DNA of 64,000 nt, taken from positions 124,001 to 188,000 of the forward strand of contig NZ_VCIG01000004.1 in NCBI RefSeq assembly GCF_006345815.1, in the 5' to 3' direction. Of this stretch, positions 29,422-38,092 are shown piece by piece (within the stretch, counting starts at the first letter, position 1; each line of letters starts with the position of its first letter). The notes below the pieces were generated by a model, which searched no databases, was not told the origin of the DNA, and was given only the letters and a program-made list of their open reading frames with translations. The translations under genes and the position numbers were made by a program. Source of the DNA: Ochrobactrum sp. CGA5. Its GTDB lineage: Bacteria; Pseudomonadota; Alphaproteobacteria; Rhizobiales; Rhizobiaceae.

Positions 29422-31245
29422 TCAGTTTCTTTCTTTAAGCTTAGCTTCATAATCTTTGCGCGCAGCGCGCACTTGTTCGCGCTCCGAAACTTCCGGCACA
29501 GCGACATCCCACCACCATCCACCAGTGTCAGGGGTCGGATAAGGGTCGGTATCGATAATGATGACAGTGGTTCGCGTGTTGTTCCGGGTTTCCGCCAAAG
29601 CTTCTTCCAGCTCGCGGATAGAGCCCACTTTCTTCGTATCTGCGCCCATAGCTCCAGCATGGGCAGCGAAGTCGATGTGTGATGGGGTCGCATGGCTTGA
29701 GTGGTCAAGCAGGTTGTTAAACTCGGCCCCTCCGGTCGCCATTTGCAGCCGGTTGATGCAACCAAAACCGCGATTGTCGGTGATAATGACCGTAATCTTC
29801 TGCCCCATCATGACGGCGGTGGCGAGTTCGGAATTGGCCATCATGTAGGACCCGTCTCCCACCATCACGATGACGTCACGATCCGGTTCGGCCATTTTGA
29901 TGCCAAGACCGCCGGCGATTTCGTAACCCATGCACGAGAAGCCATATTCCATGTGATAGGACATGGGACGACCGGCTTTCCACAGTTGGTGTAGTTCTCC
30001 GGGCATCGTGCCTGCCGCGCACATGACGACGGTGTTCGCTTGTGCCTGACGTTGCACTGCGCCGATCACCTGCATGTCAGTCGGCAAGGCATTACCGTCG
30101 CTTGGGGCTGCCGTAAACCGATCCGCCGCCGCGAACCATTTCTCTTTCCACGCGGTTTCCACGGGTTGGCGTCTATAGCCGTCGACCGCTTTCGAGAGCG
30201 CTTCAAGACCAATTTTTGCATCGGCAACCAATGGAAGCGAACCGTGCTTGGAGCTGTCATAGGACTGGACGTTCAGTGAGAGAAGTTTGCGCCCAGGGTG
30301 TTTGAACAGCGCCCATGAACCGGTCGTGAAGTCCTGAAAGCGCGTGCCAACACCGATCACCAGATCGGCTTCAGCTGCGATAGCATTGGCGCTATCTGCT
30401 CCAGTTACCCCAACCGGGCCGAAATTCAGTTGATGATCCCACGGCAGAGCTGACTTACCAGCCTGTGTTTCGATCACCGGAATGCCGTGCGTTTCGGCAA
30501 AATTGCGCAAGGCTTCGTGAGCACATGAGTAATGCACTCCACCACCTGCAATGATGACCGGTTTACGCGATGCCCTGATTTCTGCCGCCGCGGCATTTAA
30601 TTCATTTTCATCGGGTGGTGGCCGACGCCAGTGCCAGACTTTTCGTTCAAAGAACTCTTCCGGCCAGTCGTAGGCCTCGGCTTGTACATCCTGACAGAAT
30701 GCAAGCGTTACAGGTCCGCAGTCCGCGGGATCGGTCATTGTGCGGAAGGCGCGAGGCAGGGCGGTGAGAAGCTGTTCTGGCCGGGTGATCCTGTCGAAAT
30801 AGCGGCTGACCGGACGAAAACAGTCATTCACGGTCATGGTTCCGTCGTTGAAGTCTTCGATTTGCTGCAAGACGGGATCAGGTCCTCGATTGGCGAAGAC
30901 ATCGCCGGGAATGAGAAGGACAGGTAGACGGTTTACATGGGCTAGGGCTGCAGCCGTGACCATATTTGTTGCGCCAGGGCCGATGGAGGAGGTGACGGCG
31001 CAAGCGCGTTTGCGACCAAGTTGTTTGGTATAAGCGATGGCTGCATGGGCCATAGTCTGTTCATTATGACCCCGCCATGTGGATAGTTCTTCGCGAATGC
31101 CATGGAGAGCCTCGCCTAGCCCGGCCACATTCCCATGGCCGAAAATAGCCCAAACCCCTGCGATAAAAGTTTCACCATCCGGCGTCATCTGATTGGCGAG
31201 GTAGCGCACTAATGCCTGCGCAGCGGTCAATCTAACGGTTCTCAT
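29422..31245 (-). CDS. iolD: 3D-(3,5/4)-trihydroxycyclohexane-1,2-dione hydrolase
   Basis: Thiamine-diphosphate enzyme that opens the inositol ring. 607 residues from ATG 31245, which has a GGAGGAG site; the longer frame to 31317 reaches into the end of iolC and is not used. The ThDP motif GDGSYMMANSELATA...ITDNRGFG is intact, as are the N-terminal pyrimidine-binding and central domains. Confidence 0.95.
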   Translation of the reverse strand: MRTVRLTAAQALVRYLANQMTPDGETFIAGVWAIFGHGNVAGLGEALHGIREELSTWRGHNEQTMAHAAIAYTKQLGRKRACAVTSSIGPGATNMVTAAALAHVNRLPVLLIPGDVFANRGPDPVLQQIEDFNDGTMTVNDCFRPVSRYFDRITRPEQLLTALPRAFRTMTDPADCGPVTLAFCQDVQAEAYDWPEEFFERKVWHWRRPPPDENELNAAAAEIRASRKPVIIAGGGVHYSCAHEALRNFAETHGIPVIETQAGKSALPWDHQLNFGPVGVTGADSANAIAAEADLVIGVGTRFQDFTTGSWALFKHPGRKLLSLNVQSYDSSKHGSLPLVADAKIGLEALSKAVDGYRRQPVETAWKEKWFAAADRFTAAPSDGNALPTDMQVIGAVQRQAQANTVVMCAAGTMPGELHQLWKAGRPMSYHMEYGFSCMGYEIAGGLGIKMAEPDRDVIVMVGDGSYMMANSELATAVMMGQKITVIITDNRGFGCINRLQMATGGAEFNNLLDHSSHATPSHIDFAAHAGAMGADTKKVGSIRELEEALAETRNNTRTTVIIIDTDPYPTPDTGGWWWDVAVPEVSEREQVRAARKDYEAKLKERN

Positions 31246-31276
31246 AGCTCCTCCAGCTTCCTCCCGGCAAACGAAT

Positions 31277-33178
31277 TCAAAATGTACGAAGACTGTCCCA
31301 TATATTGCAAAGGCCACGGTAGCGCGTAACCATGTCGGCGATTGCTTCTTCGTCGCTAATCGAACCGTTCAACCATTTGCGTGCCGCGTCACCAAAGATT
31401 GTGCGCCCCACCGCGAAGCCTTTGACGAGGTCAAACCCGGCAGCAACTGCAAGACTGGCTTCCAGTTCTTCGGCAGGTGCGTCCAGGCCCAAAACAACAA
31501 TGCCACGTGTGTTTGCGTCATTACGTGTGATAGCGTCACAGGCATTGGCCCAAGCTGCTTTGGTTTTCATTGGCTCGAGCTTCCACCAGTCGGGATAGAC
31601 TCCGATCTCATAAAACCGCTCGATAACACGCGCTGTCGTATTGTCATCGATTGGTCCTGCTTTGGAAGGGATAATTTCGAGCAGGAATTCCAGTCGGTTA
31701 CGCCGGGCGGCTGCGAAAAGACGTAAAACAGTTTCTTCCTGTTCTGCCTTGAGCTCAGCTGTATCATCCGGGTGATAAAAGCATAGCAACTTCACGACAT
31801 TCTCGACAGGCCACTCGACCAGCCCGCCACAGTCTGGTCCGAGTTCCGGTTCCAGTTTGAGGGGGCGCGAACCGGGCCATTCAGTAGGACGCCCGATCCA
31901 CAAGCCCGTGCCAGCGGCTCGGTAGAGAGCATCACGGCCCAGTCGACTATCACACAGTATTCCGTAACCTTCAGCGCCGTTTGCAACTCGCAAGGCTGCA
32001 TTCAGGCAGAGCTGTTTGAACTCGCCGATCTTATCCAACGAGGCACCCGCCTCTTCGGCCATTTCTTCTAACTGGATGCGGTGATCAAATGCGAAAATGC
32101 GCATATGTGGCCAGTGACCGTTGCGATTGGTGGACCAGTGGACCTGCTCCAAAGCGGAATCCTTGCGTAAAGCCTTGTTGCGAATGCCTGTACGGAAAAA
32201 ATATTGAAGCTCTTCCCAACTCGGATAAGCTGGTGTGCATCCGTGCCGCGAGACTGCAAAGGCCCCGCAGGCATTGGCGAATTTGAGGCTAGTCGGCCAG
32301 TCTTCGTCCTTCAGCCAGCCTCGCAAAAGCCCGGACATGAAACCGTCGCCTGCACCCAGTACGTTGAAGACGTCGATCGGAAACCCTTCGCCAGTCTGTC
32401 CCTCTTCCAGACTTCGAGGAATCGGGCCTTCGAAAACCACTGCCCCCATGGGGCCGCGCTTGCAAACCAGTGCGGCGCTCGTCACTGCCCGCACTGTTTT
32501 CAGTGCTTGAAGCGTATTTGTCGAGCCGCCTGCGATATGGAACTCTTCCTCTGTTCCGACAATCAGATCAAACAGATGGAGCGTTGATTGCAGCTTGGTA
32601 GTAACGGCTGCGGATTCGATAAAACGGTTTTCACCATCGCCGTGGCCGGAAAGCCCCCATAGATTGGGGCGATAGTCTATGTCCAGCACCGTCCGGCTTC
32701 CATTTTCACGGGCAAGGCGGAGTGCTTTCAGAACTGCTGCTTCCGTCTTTGGGTGGGACAGATGTGTGCCGGTAGCTAGAACACAGCCCGCCTCGGCTAT
32801 GAAGGCTGGATCTATGTCATCTTCGCACAAAGCCATGTCGGCACAATTCTCGCGATAGAATATCAGCGGAAAGTGCTGCTGGTCGCGAATGCCGAGAATG
32901 ACGAGAGCGGTCAGGCGTGCCGGATCGGTAACTATGCCGCGCGTATCTACACCTTCGCGTTCGAGTTCGCGCAGCAGGAAACGCCCCATATGCTCGTCGC
33001 CAACACGTGTGATCAGCGCCGATTTGAGGCCCAACCGCGCGGTTCCGGTCGCGATATTGGTGGGCGAACCACCCACATACTTGTTGAAGGAGGCCATGTC
33101 TTCCAGAAGACCGCCAACCTGCGCGCCATACAGGTCAACCGAAGATCGGCCAATTGTGATCAAGTCGAGCCGCTTCAA
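31277..33178 (-). CDS. iolC: 5-dehydro-2-deoxygluconokinase fused to DUF2090 domain
   Basis: 633 residues, twice the size of a plain IolC. Residues 1 to about 325 are a PfkB-type kinase (GGSPTNIATGTARLG, catalytic NVLGAGDGFMSGLL) that phosphorylates 5-dehydro-2-deoxygluconate. The rest is DUF2090, a TIM-barrel resembling aldolases. The fusion is known in Rhizobiales and probably supplies the IolJ-type aldolase step, since no iolJ is seen here. First gene of iolCDEB; candidate IolR sites lie just upstream. Confidence 0.93.
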   Translation of the reverse strand: MKRLDLITIGRSSVDLYGAQVGGLLEDMASFNKYVGGSPTNIATGTARLGLKSALITRVGDEHMGRFLLRELEREGVDTRGIVTDPARLTALVILGIRDQQHFPLIFYRENCADMALCEDDIDPAFIAEAGCVLATGTHLSHPKTEAAVLKALRLARENGSRTVLDIDYRPNLWGLSGHGDGENRFIESAAVTTKLQSTLHLFDLIVGTEEEFHIAGGSTNTLQALKTVRAVTSAALVCKRGPMGAVVFEGPIPRSLEEGQTGEGFPIDVFNVLGAGDGFMSGLLRGWLKDEDWPTSLKFANACGAFAVSRHGCTPAYPSWEELQYFFRTGIRNKALRKDSALEQVHWSTNRNGHWPHMRIFAFDHRIQLEEMAEEAGASLDKIGEFKQLCLNAALRVANGAEGYGILCDSRLGRDALYRAAGTGLWIGRPTEWPGSRPLKLEPELGPDCGGLVEWPVENVVKLLCFYHPDDTAELKAEQEETVLRLFAAARRNRLEFLLEIIPSKAGPIDDNTTARVIERFYEIGVYPDWWKLEPMKTKAAWANACDAITRNDANTRGIVVLGLDAPAEELEASLAVAAGFDLVKGFAVGRTIFGDAARKWLNGSISDEEAIADMVTRYRGLCNIWDSLRTF

Positions 33179-33264
33179 TACAATCCTCCTTCGCTATTTC
33201 CTTTTTCTGCAACGCTGTGCATGAATCCTGCACGCATAGCAGTTATTCCATTTTCGATTAAAAT

Positions 33265-33300
33265 GGATTTATTATTCCATTTCAACTGAAAAATGGAATA
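33265..33300. promoter_or_regulatory. Candidate IolR operators upstream of iolCDEB
   Basis: GGAT-N6-TTCC at 33265-33278 fits, with one mismatch, the GGAA-N6-TTCC motif that I recall for Sinorhizobium IolR. It overlaps a 10-bp inverted repeat TATTCCATTT/AAATGGAATA (33273-33282 and 33291-33300). The region separates iolC from the regulator gene. Confidence 0.5.
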
Positions 33301-33313
33301 TACGCAGGAAGGA

Positions 33314-34147
33314 TCAGTCGCGTTTACGCGCGGTGCCTACGGCGACAGCGAGCGCTATGGCGAGACAAAGTGTTGCGGAGAGTGAACGGAAAGCGCCGAA
33401 ATCCACCTCGGAAACAAGCAGTATCTGTTTTGCCGATTTGCTCATAGGGCTGACAAATGTGTCGGTGATGCCAACGACGTCGATACCGCGTGCGGCAACT
33501 GTTTCGGCCATGGCGACTGTTTCCGGGGAGTAAGGAGAAAACGTGATCGCCAAAAGCACGTCGCCTTCGCGAATGGCATGCAGATTCTCCAGTTTGCCGA
33601 CCGCACTGTGCAGCATGGCGGGCACTTGCATTTTCTCTAGCGCGTAGGCCAGATAGCTCGCGACAGGAAAAGCACGACGAATACCGACGATGTGGATCGT
33701 TTGCGCCCCAGCCAGAAGATGGACGGCCCTTTCCAGTGCTTCTGGGTCTATGCTTTTAAGCAAGCTTTCAAGGGATGTGCGCCCTGCTTCGACAAACTCG
33801 GCAAGAAGGGCAGGTGCGCTGCCCGTTGCGGTCTCGCGCAAGTGCTGTAATCTGGTTGAATAGTCAGGCCAGCCTCCCGCATAGGAATCTCGAAAAAGCT
33901 TCTGCATTTCCGAAAAGCCGGAGAAACCCATGATCTGGCAGAAGCGCATGAAGGCGGAACTCTGTACTCCTGCTCCTTCAGCCATCTCAGCCACGGTTGA
34001 CACGGCAATGCGATCCTGATTGGCAGCAACGAAATCAGCACATTGTTTGAGTCTCTTCGGCAAGCGATCGGAAACCTCTAGCAGCTTCGCTTCGAATTCC
34101 TTGATATTCGTCGGAACGCTGATTGATGAGGGGGAAGGGGAATCCAT
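33314..34147 (-). CDS. iolR: RpiR-family regulator of inositol catabolism
   Basis: 277 residues from ATG 34147: N-terminal RpiR helix-turn-helix (TVAEMAEGAGVQSSAFMRFCQIMGF) and a C-terminal SIS sugar-phosphate-binding domain. A longer frame starts at 34198 but lies in the promoter. It sits between iolCDEB and idhA, as the RpiR-type IolR does in rhizobia, where it represses inositol genes until a phosphorylated pathway intermediate appears. A candidate site also lies before its own gene. Confidence 0.87.
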   Translation of the reverse strand: MDSPSPSSISVPTNIKEFEAKLLEVSDRLPKRLKQCADFVAANQDRIAVSTVAEMAEGAGVQSSAFMRFCQIMGFSGFSEMQKLFRDSYAGGWPDYSTRLQHLRETATGSAPALLAEFVEAGRTSLESLLKSIDPEALERAVHLLAGAQTIHIVGIRRAFPVASYLAYALEKMQVPAMLHSAVGKLENLHAIREGDVLLAITFSPYSPETVAMAETVAARGIDVVGITDTFVSPMSKSAKQILLVSEVDFGAFRSLSATLCLAIALAVAVGTARKRD

Positions 34148-34201
34148 TGTCGGCCTTTCATATGGTCTCTTGACAATCTTTATGTCACATTCTAGCAAAA
34201 T

Positions 34202-34215
34202 GGAATAAATATTCT
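34202..34215. promoter_or_regulatory. Candidate IolR operator between iolR and idhA
   Basis: GGAA-N6-TTCT, one mismatch from GGAA-N6-TTCC, in the 119-base divergent gap. It could control both iolR and the inositol dehydrogenase gene. Confidence 0.5.
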
Positions 34216-34266
34216 ACATTGTATCTTCGATGACTGAGGATGGCCGTTTCCTGGGAGGATAAGGCA

Positions 34267-35271
34267 ATGGTGACACGTTTAGCACTGCTCGGCGCGGGCC
34301 GTATTGGTAAGGTTCATGCAGGCGCAATCGCTGCAGACAAGCGTGCCAAACTGGTCGCAATCGCAGACGCATATGAGGCTGCGGCGAAAGCAATTGCCGA
34401 TTCTGCAGATGCGGAAGTTCGGACCATCGACGAAATCGAAAGGTCAGACGATATAGATGCTGTGTTGATATGCACGCCGACCAATACTCACGCCGATCTT
34501 ATCGAACGGTTTTCGAAGGCCGGCAAGGCTGTTTTTTGCGAGAAGCCCATTGATCTCGATATTGCACGCGTTCGAGCTTGTCTCGCCGTCATTCGGGAAA
34601 CTGGCGCGAAAGTGATGCTGGGCTTCAACCGCCGTTTTGATCCACATTTTGCTGCAGTGCACAAAGCCATCGAAGATGGGCGCATTGGCAATGTTGAGAT
34701 GGTAACGATCACAAGCCGCGACCCCGGTGCGCCACCTGCAGAATATATCAGGGTATCCGGCGGCATTTTCCGCGACATGACGATCCATGATTTTGACATG
34801 GCTCGTTTCCTCCTCGGCGAGGAGATTGAGAGCGTATCAGCTTCGGGGTCGGTGCTTGTCGATCCGAAGATCGGAGAACTCGGCGATTACGATAGTGCGA
34901 GCGTCATCCTGACAACTCCATCGGGTCGCCAGTGCATCATTTCCAATTCGCGGCGCGCTTCCTATGGTTACGATCAGCGTATCGAGGTCCATGGATCCCT
35001 CGGCGCTGTTTCGGCAGAAAACCAACGCCCAGTCTCGATAGAAATCGCTTCAAGCGATGGTTATAACCGTCCGCCGCTGCACGATTTTTTCATGACGCGC
35101 TATACCGCCGCTTATGCAGCTGAAATCGCATCGTTCATTGATGCGCTGGCTACCGGCAAAGCCCCGCATCCTTCGGCAGAAGACGGATTACAAGCTCTGG
35201 CTCTTGCTGAAGCGGCACTCCGGTCGGCAAGGGAGGGGCGCACTGTCAAAGTTGCGGAAGTTCTCGGATAA
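34267..35271 (+). CDS. idhA: Inositol 2-dehydrogenase
   Basis: First enzyme of inositol catabolism: oxidises myo-inositol to scyllo-inosose with NAD. 334 residues, Gfo/Idh/MocA fold: Rossmann motif LLGAGRIGKVHAG, conserved CEKPIDLD, GFNRRFDP and the catalytic HDFDMARFL. ATG 34267 follows GGGAGGATAAGG; the ORF's earlier start at 34240 lacks a site. Divergent from iolR. Confidence 0.94.
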   Translation: MVTRLALLGAGRIGKVHAGAIAADKRAKLVAIADAYEAAAKAIADSADAEVRTIDEIERSDDIDAVLICTPTNTHADLIERFSKAGKAVFCEKPIDLDIARVRACLAVIRETGAKVMLGFNRRFDPHFAAVHKAIEDGRIGNVEMVTITSRDPGAPPAEYIRVSGGIFRDMTIHDFDMARFLLGEEIESVSASGSVLVDPKIGELGDYDSASVILTTPSGRQCIISNSRRASYGYDQRIEVHGSLGAVSAENQRPVSIEIASSDGYNRPPLHDFFMTRYTAAYAAEIASFIDALATGKAPHPSAEDGLQALALAEAALRSAREGRTVKVAEVLG

Positions 35272-35285
35272 GGTGGTAATTTTGT

Positions 35286-36392
35286 TTGCCTTTTTCCGCA
35301 ATCGGCTGCGATATGCGGAGCATGGCCTACAAGATCGATGATTTGCCGTTTGAAGAGTTTTTCGTCCCCGTGAGCAAGGCTACGGCAGCTCTGGTGCGGC
35401 TGGACGAACGGCTTTCGCGCTCGCCCATTCGCGAAGGTATAGTCGCGCGGATGCATATGCATGATGCTGTCGCTTCGATGTGGCTGGAAGGCGAACTTGT
35501 GCATATGGAAGACTTGGTCTTACATGATGCCTTGATGGACAGTCGGATGCCAAGCCACGCACTGACCATAGCACATGCGGTATTACGCATGCGCCGACAG
35601 ATTGCTGGACGACCGGCTGACTGGGCTCTTGGCCCGACCGGCATTCAACAATTGCTTGGTCGAACGGTCGGCACAACCTCGCTTGAAGCTCCGCGGACAG
35701 AGGCACCCGAAGACGAAGTCGATCCGCTACTCAATGATATTGACAATTTGCTTGCACGGACAGAAGAACTTCTGAATGGCGGAAATCAGCGCAAGTCCAA
35801 ACCGGATGCGACTGCACGGGATGCGCTACTTTACGACGATGACTGGGATGAAGATGCGCGTATGCAGGAATGGCGGGATTGTCTTGCAGCGACAAGGCAC
35901 CTGCCGCCGCTCATGTGCGCTGCATTGATCCACGATGCGTGGTTTTCTCTGGAAGTTGTGCAGCGATCCTCGTGGATTGGTCGGTTGCTGACTGCGGCCT
36001 TCCTGCGCCAGAGCGGTCTTGCAACGGGTCATTTGCCTGCTATCAGTCTCGGTCTCCGCGCAAAGCGACCGGATGAACGGCGTTCGCCCAACCGTCTGGT
36101 CCGTCTCAGGGCATTTCTCAAAAGTATCGAAGATGCAGCCGACGTGACCATGAAAGAGCATGACCGGCTGCTTCTGGCGCGTGAACAGATGCAGCGTAAG
36201 CTCAAAGGACGCAGGTCAAATTCACGATTACCGCAGTTGATGGAGATGGCCCTGCGTAACCCCGTTCTTTCCAGCCAGATGGTGGAGAAGGAACTGTTGG
36301 TTACACAGCAGGGCGCGCTGAAGTTGATTTCGGAACTCAGTCTCAGGGAAATAACCGGGCGGGGACGGTTCCGTGCATGGGGAGTACTTTAA
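35286..36392 (+). CDS. DUF1612/RHE_PE00001-family protein; Fic-like protein lacking the FIC motif
   Basis: 368 residues from TTG 35286 (AAGGTGG upstream); ATGs at 35313 or 35322 are alternatives. The family is of unknown function in Rhizobiales. Its layout follows Fic proteins: an N-terminal (S)xxLEGExxxxEDL segment (64-77, compare SSxIEG of Fic N-domains), a helical core LPPLMCAALIHDAWF...IGRLLTAAFLRQSGL (206-245) like the Fic core, a following RAFLKSIEDAAD...LLAREQMQRKL helix pair, and a C-terminal winged helix (315-368, VEKELLVTQQGALKLISEL). Where HxFx[D/E]GNGRxxR should be there is VVQRSSWIGR, so no AMP-transferase activity is expected. Starts 14 bases after idhA. A DNA-binding or regulatory role is a guess. 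Confidence 0.75.
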   Translation: MPFSAIGCDMRSMAYKIDDLPFEEFFVPVSKATAALVRLDERLSRSPIREGIVARMHMHDAVASMWLEGELVHMEDLVLHDALMDSRMPSHALTIAHAVLRMRRQIAGRPADWALGPTGIQQLLGRTVGTTSLEAPRTEAPEDEVDPLLNDIDNLLARTEELLNGGNQRKSKPDATARDALLYDDDWDEDARMQEWRDCLAATRHLPPLMCAALIHDAWFSLEVVQRSSWIGRLLTAAFLRQSGLATGHLPAISLGLRAKRPDERRSPNRLVRLRAFLKSIEDAADVTMKEHDRLLLAREQMQRKLKGRRSNSRLPQLMEMALRNPVLSSQMVEKELLVTQQGALKLISELSLREITGRGRFRAWGVL

Positions 36393-37294
36393 ACTGGTTT
36401 TATGCACTTGCTGCGGAGATGGTCAGCGAAGAGCTGAAATTCGTTGCGGCGGGCGGCATTGGATCGCCAGACGAGAACCAGTGAACGGTAATTGCTTTTG
36501 CCCTCATACGGAACGATACTTAGCTCCGTTCCGCCTGCAACTCCGGCTTTGACCGCCACTTCCGGCAATAGTGTAACCCCCATCCCGAAATTGACAAGCT
36601 GTACCAAGGTCATAATGGATGTGGCGTGAACGTCGCCGCTCGCTTGCGCCGGAGTCGAGCCAATTGCGGCCATAACGTGTTCGCGAAGGCAGTGTCCGGT
36701 TTCCAGCAAAAGAAACGGTTGGTCCTGCAAGTCTTCCGCATCGACCTGGTCGCGGTTGGCCAGCGCATGATCGCGTCGTACCGCCAGATAGAAGATGTCG
36801 CGACCAAGTTCGGCTAACTCAAATTCACCGAGATCGTAGGGGTGGGCAACGAGGGCTACATCTAGTGAACCTGAACGCAAGCTGTCGAGCAATGAGCGCG
36901 TAAGACCTTCGCGAATGGTCAATTGCAATTCGGGAAAGGCATTTGCAGTTGCAGGTAGGACTTTAGGCAGCAGAAAAGGCGCTATCGACGGGATGACGCC
37001 CATTCGCAGTCTGGTCGTCAGCGGGCGCTCAGCCTGCCGTGCGTGTTCGGGCAGTTCTTCTATGAGGGCTATGATCGCGCGAGCGCGGACCAGAAAATCT
37101 TCACCGGCAGGCAAAAGTTGCATTCGTCTGCCCGAGCGATCAATCAGTATTACGCCAAGCTCTGTCTCGAGTGCCTGAATCGCTGCGCTCAATGTTGACT
37201 GGGTAACCCCAGCGGCCTCCGCTGCACGCGAAAACGATCCTGCTTTGACGAGGGCCATAAAGTAATGGAGCTGACGGACGCTTATGTTGAGCAT
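36389..37294 (-). CDS. LysR-family peroxide-type regulator (OxyR-like)
   Basis: 301 residues from ATG 37294; the frame runs on upstream across the intergenic region, which I do not believe is coding. N-terminal LysR helix-turn-helix (FSRAAEAAGVTQSTLSAAIQALE) and an effector domain containing GHCLREH with C202 at the place of the peroxide-sensing C199 of E. coli OxyR. The second redox cysteine (C208) is not present: the matching position is isoleucine. Divergent from ahpC, so it most likely controls ahpCD. Its stop overlaps the convergent DUF1612 stop by four bases. Confidence 0.85.
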   Translation of the reverse strand: MLNISVRQLHYFMALVKAGSFSRAAEAAGVTQSTLSAAIQALETELGVILIDRSGRRMQLLPAGEDFLVRARAIIALIEELPEHARQAERPLTTRLRMGVIPSIAPFLLPKVLPATANAFPELQLTIREGLTRSLLDSLRSGSLDVALVAHPYDLGEFELAELGRDIFYLAVRRDHALANRDQVDAEDLQDQPFLLLETGHCLREHVMAAIGSTPAQASGDVHATSIMTLVQLVNFGMGVTLLPEVAVKAGVAGGTELSIVPYEGKSNYRSLVLVWRSNAARRNEFQLFADHLRSKCIKPV

Positions 37295-37391
37295 TGAATT
37301 TGTCGACGCCTCATCATCGGTAAAATCGATGGATTTGATCGTTATAATCGCTTTGACCGATTTAACAAGAATCTCTATATAGGATTTGCAG

Positions 37392-37502
37392 ATGGAAAAT
37401 TCTGAAAATTCAGAAAATTCCGCACCACAGTTGAATTTACAGGCAGGTATAAAATGCTCGGTATCGGCGACAAGCTTCCCTCCTTCAAGGTCACCGGCGT
37501 AA
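37392..37502 (+). CDS. Possible short upstream ORF with (ENS)3 repeat overlapping ahpC
   Basis: ATG 37392, seven bases after AGGA, opens 36 codons beginning MENSENSENSAPQLNLQAG and ends at 37502, inside ahpC in another frame. The DNA contains three tandem 9-base units (GAAAATTCN, 37395-37421). It may be a translated leader that affects ahpC, or just a repeat in the 5' untranslated region. Confidence 0.25.
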   Translation: MENSENSENSAPQLNLQAGIKCSVSATSFPPSRSPA

Positions 37503-38008
37503 AGCCCGGTTTCAACCATCACGAAGAAAACGGCGTTTCGGCATTTGAAGAAATCACCGAAGCAAGCTTCGCGGGCAAGTGGAAGGTTATCTTCTTCTAC
37601 CCGAAAGATTTCACCTTTGTTTGCCCGACTGAAATCGCTGAGTTTGCGCGCCTTGCTTCGGATTTCGAAGACCGTGACGCAGTCGTTCTTGGCGGCTCGA
37701 CTGACAATGAGTTTGTAAAGCTCGCATGGCGTCGCGATCACAAGGACCTCGACAAGCTGCCGATCTGGTCGTTTGCCGACACCAACGGTTCGCTGGTCGA
37801 TGGCCTCGGTGTTCGTTCGCCGGACGGCGTCGCATACCGCTACACCTTTGTTGTCGATCCGGACAACACGATCCAGCATGTTTACGCAACCAACCTCAAT
37901 GTTGGTCGCGCTCCAAAAGATACGCTGCGCGTTCTCGATGCGCTGCAGACCGATGAGCTCTGCCCATGCAACCGTGAAGTCGGTGGCGAGACGCTCAAGG
38001 CTGCCTGA
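37454..38008 (+). CDS. ahpC: Alkyl hydroperoxide reductase, peroxiredoxin
   Basis: Two-Cys peroxiredoxin that reduces hydrogen and organic peroxides in the cytoplasm, 184 residues. Peroxidatic C57 in FVCPTE; C-terminal ELCPCNREVGG carries C170 and C172. AhpD next door, not AhpF, would regenerate it. Divergent from the OxyR-like gene. Confidence 0.95.
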   Translation: MLGIGDKLPSFKVTGVKPGFNHHEENGVSAFEEITEASFAGKWKVIFFYPKDFTFVCPTEIAEFARLASDFEDRDAVVLGGSTDNEFVKLAWRRDHKDLDKLPIWSFADTNGSLVDGLGVRSPDGVAYRYTFVVDPDNTIQHVYATNLNVGRAPKDTLRVLDALQTDELCPCNREVGGETLKAA

Positions 38009-38029
38009 TAAGCCCTGATTGGTTTGCAG

Positions 38030-38056
38030 AAAGGCGGGTCAAGGCCCGCCTTTCTT
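38030..38056 (+). terminator. Hairpin between ahpC and ahpD
   Basis: A 9-bp stem AAAGGCGGG (38030-38038)/CCCGCCTTT (38045-38053) followed by CTTC. A modest terminator that would lower ahpD relative to ahpC. Confidence 0.7.
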
Positions 38057-38092
38057 CTATCTGATATCCAAATGACACATAAAGAGGGTTCC

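Noticed and set aside
36389..37879. 496-residue version of the OxyR-like protein
   Set aside because: The first 195 codons cross the ahpC start and its promoter region and show no domain; the LysR helix-turn-helix begins right after ATG 37294.
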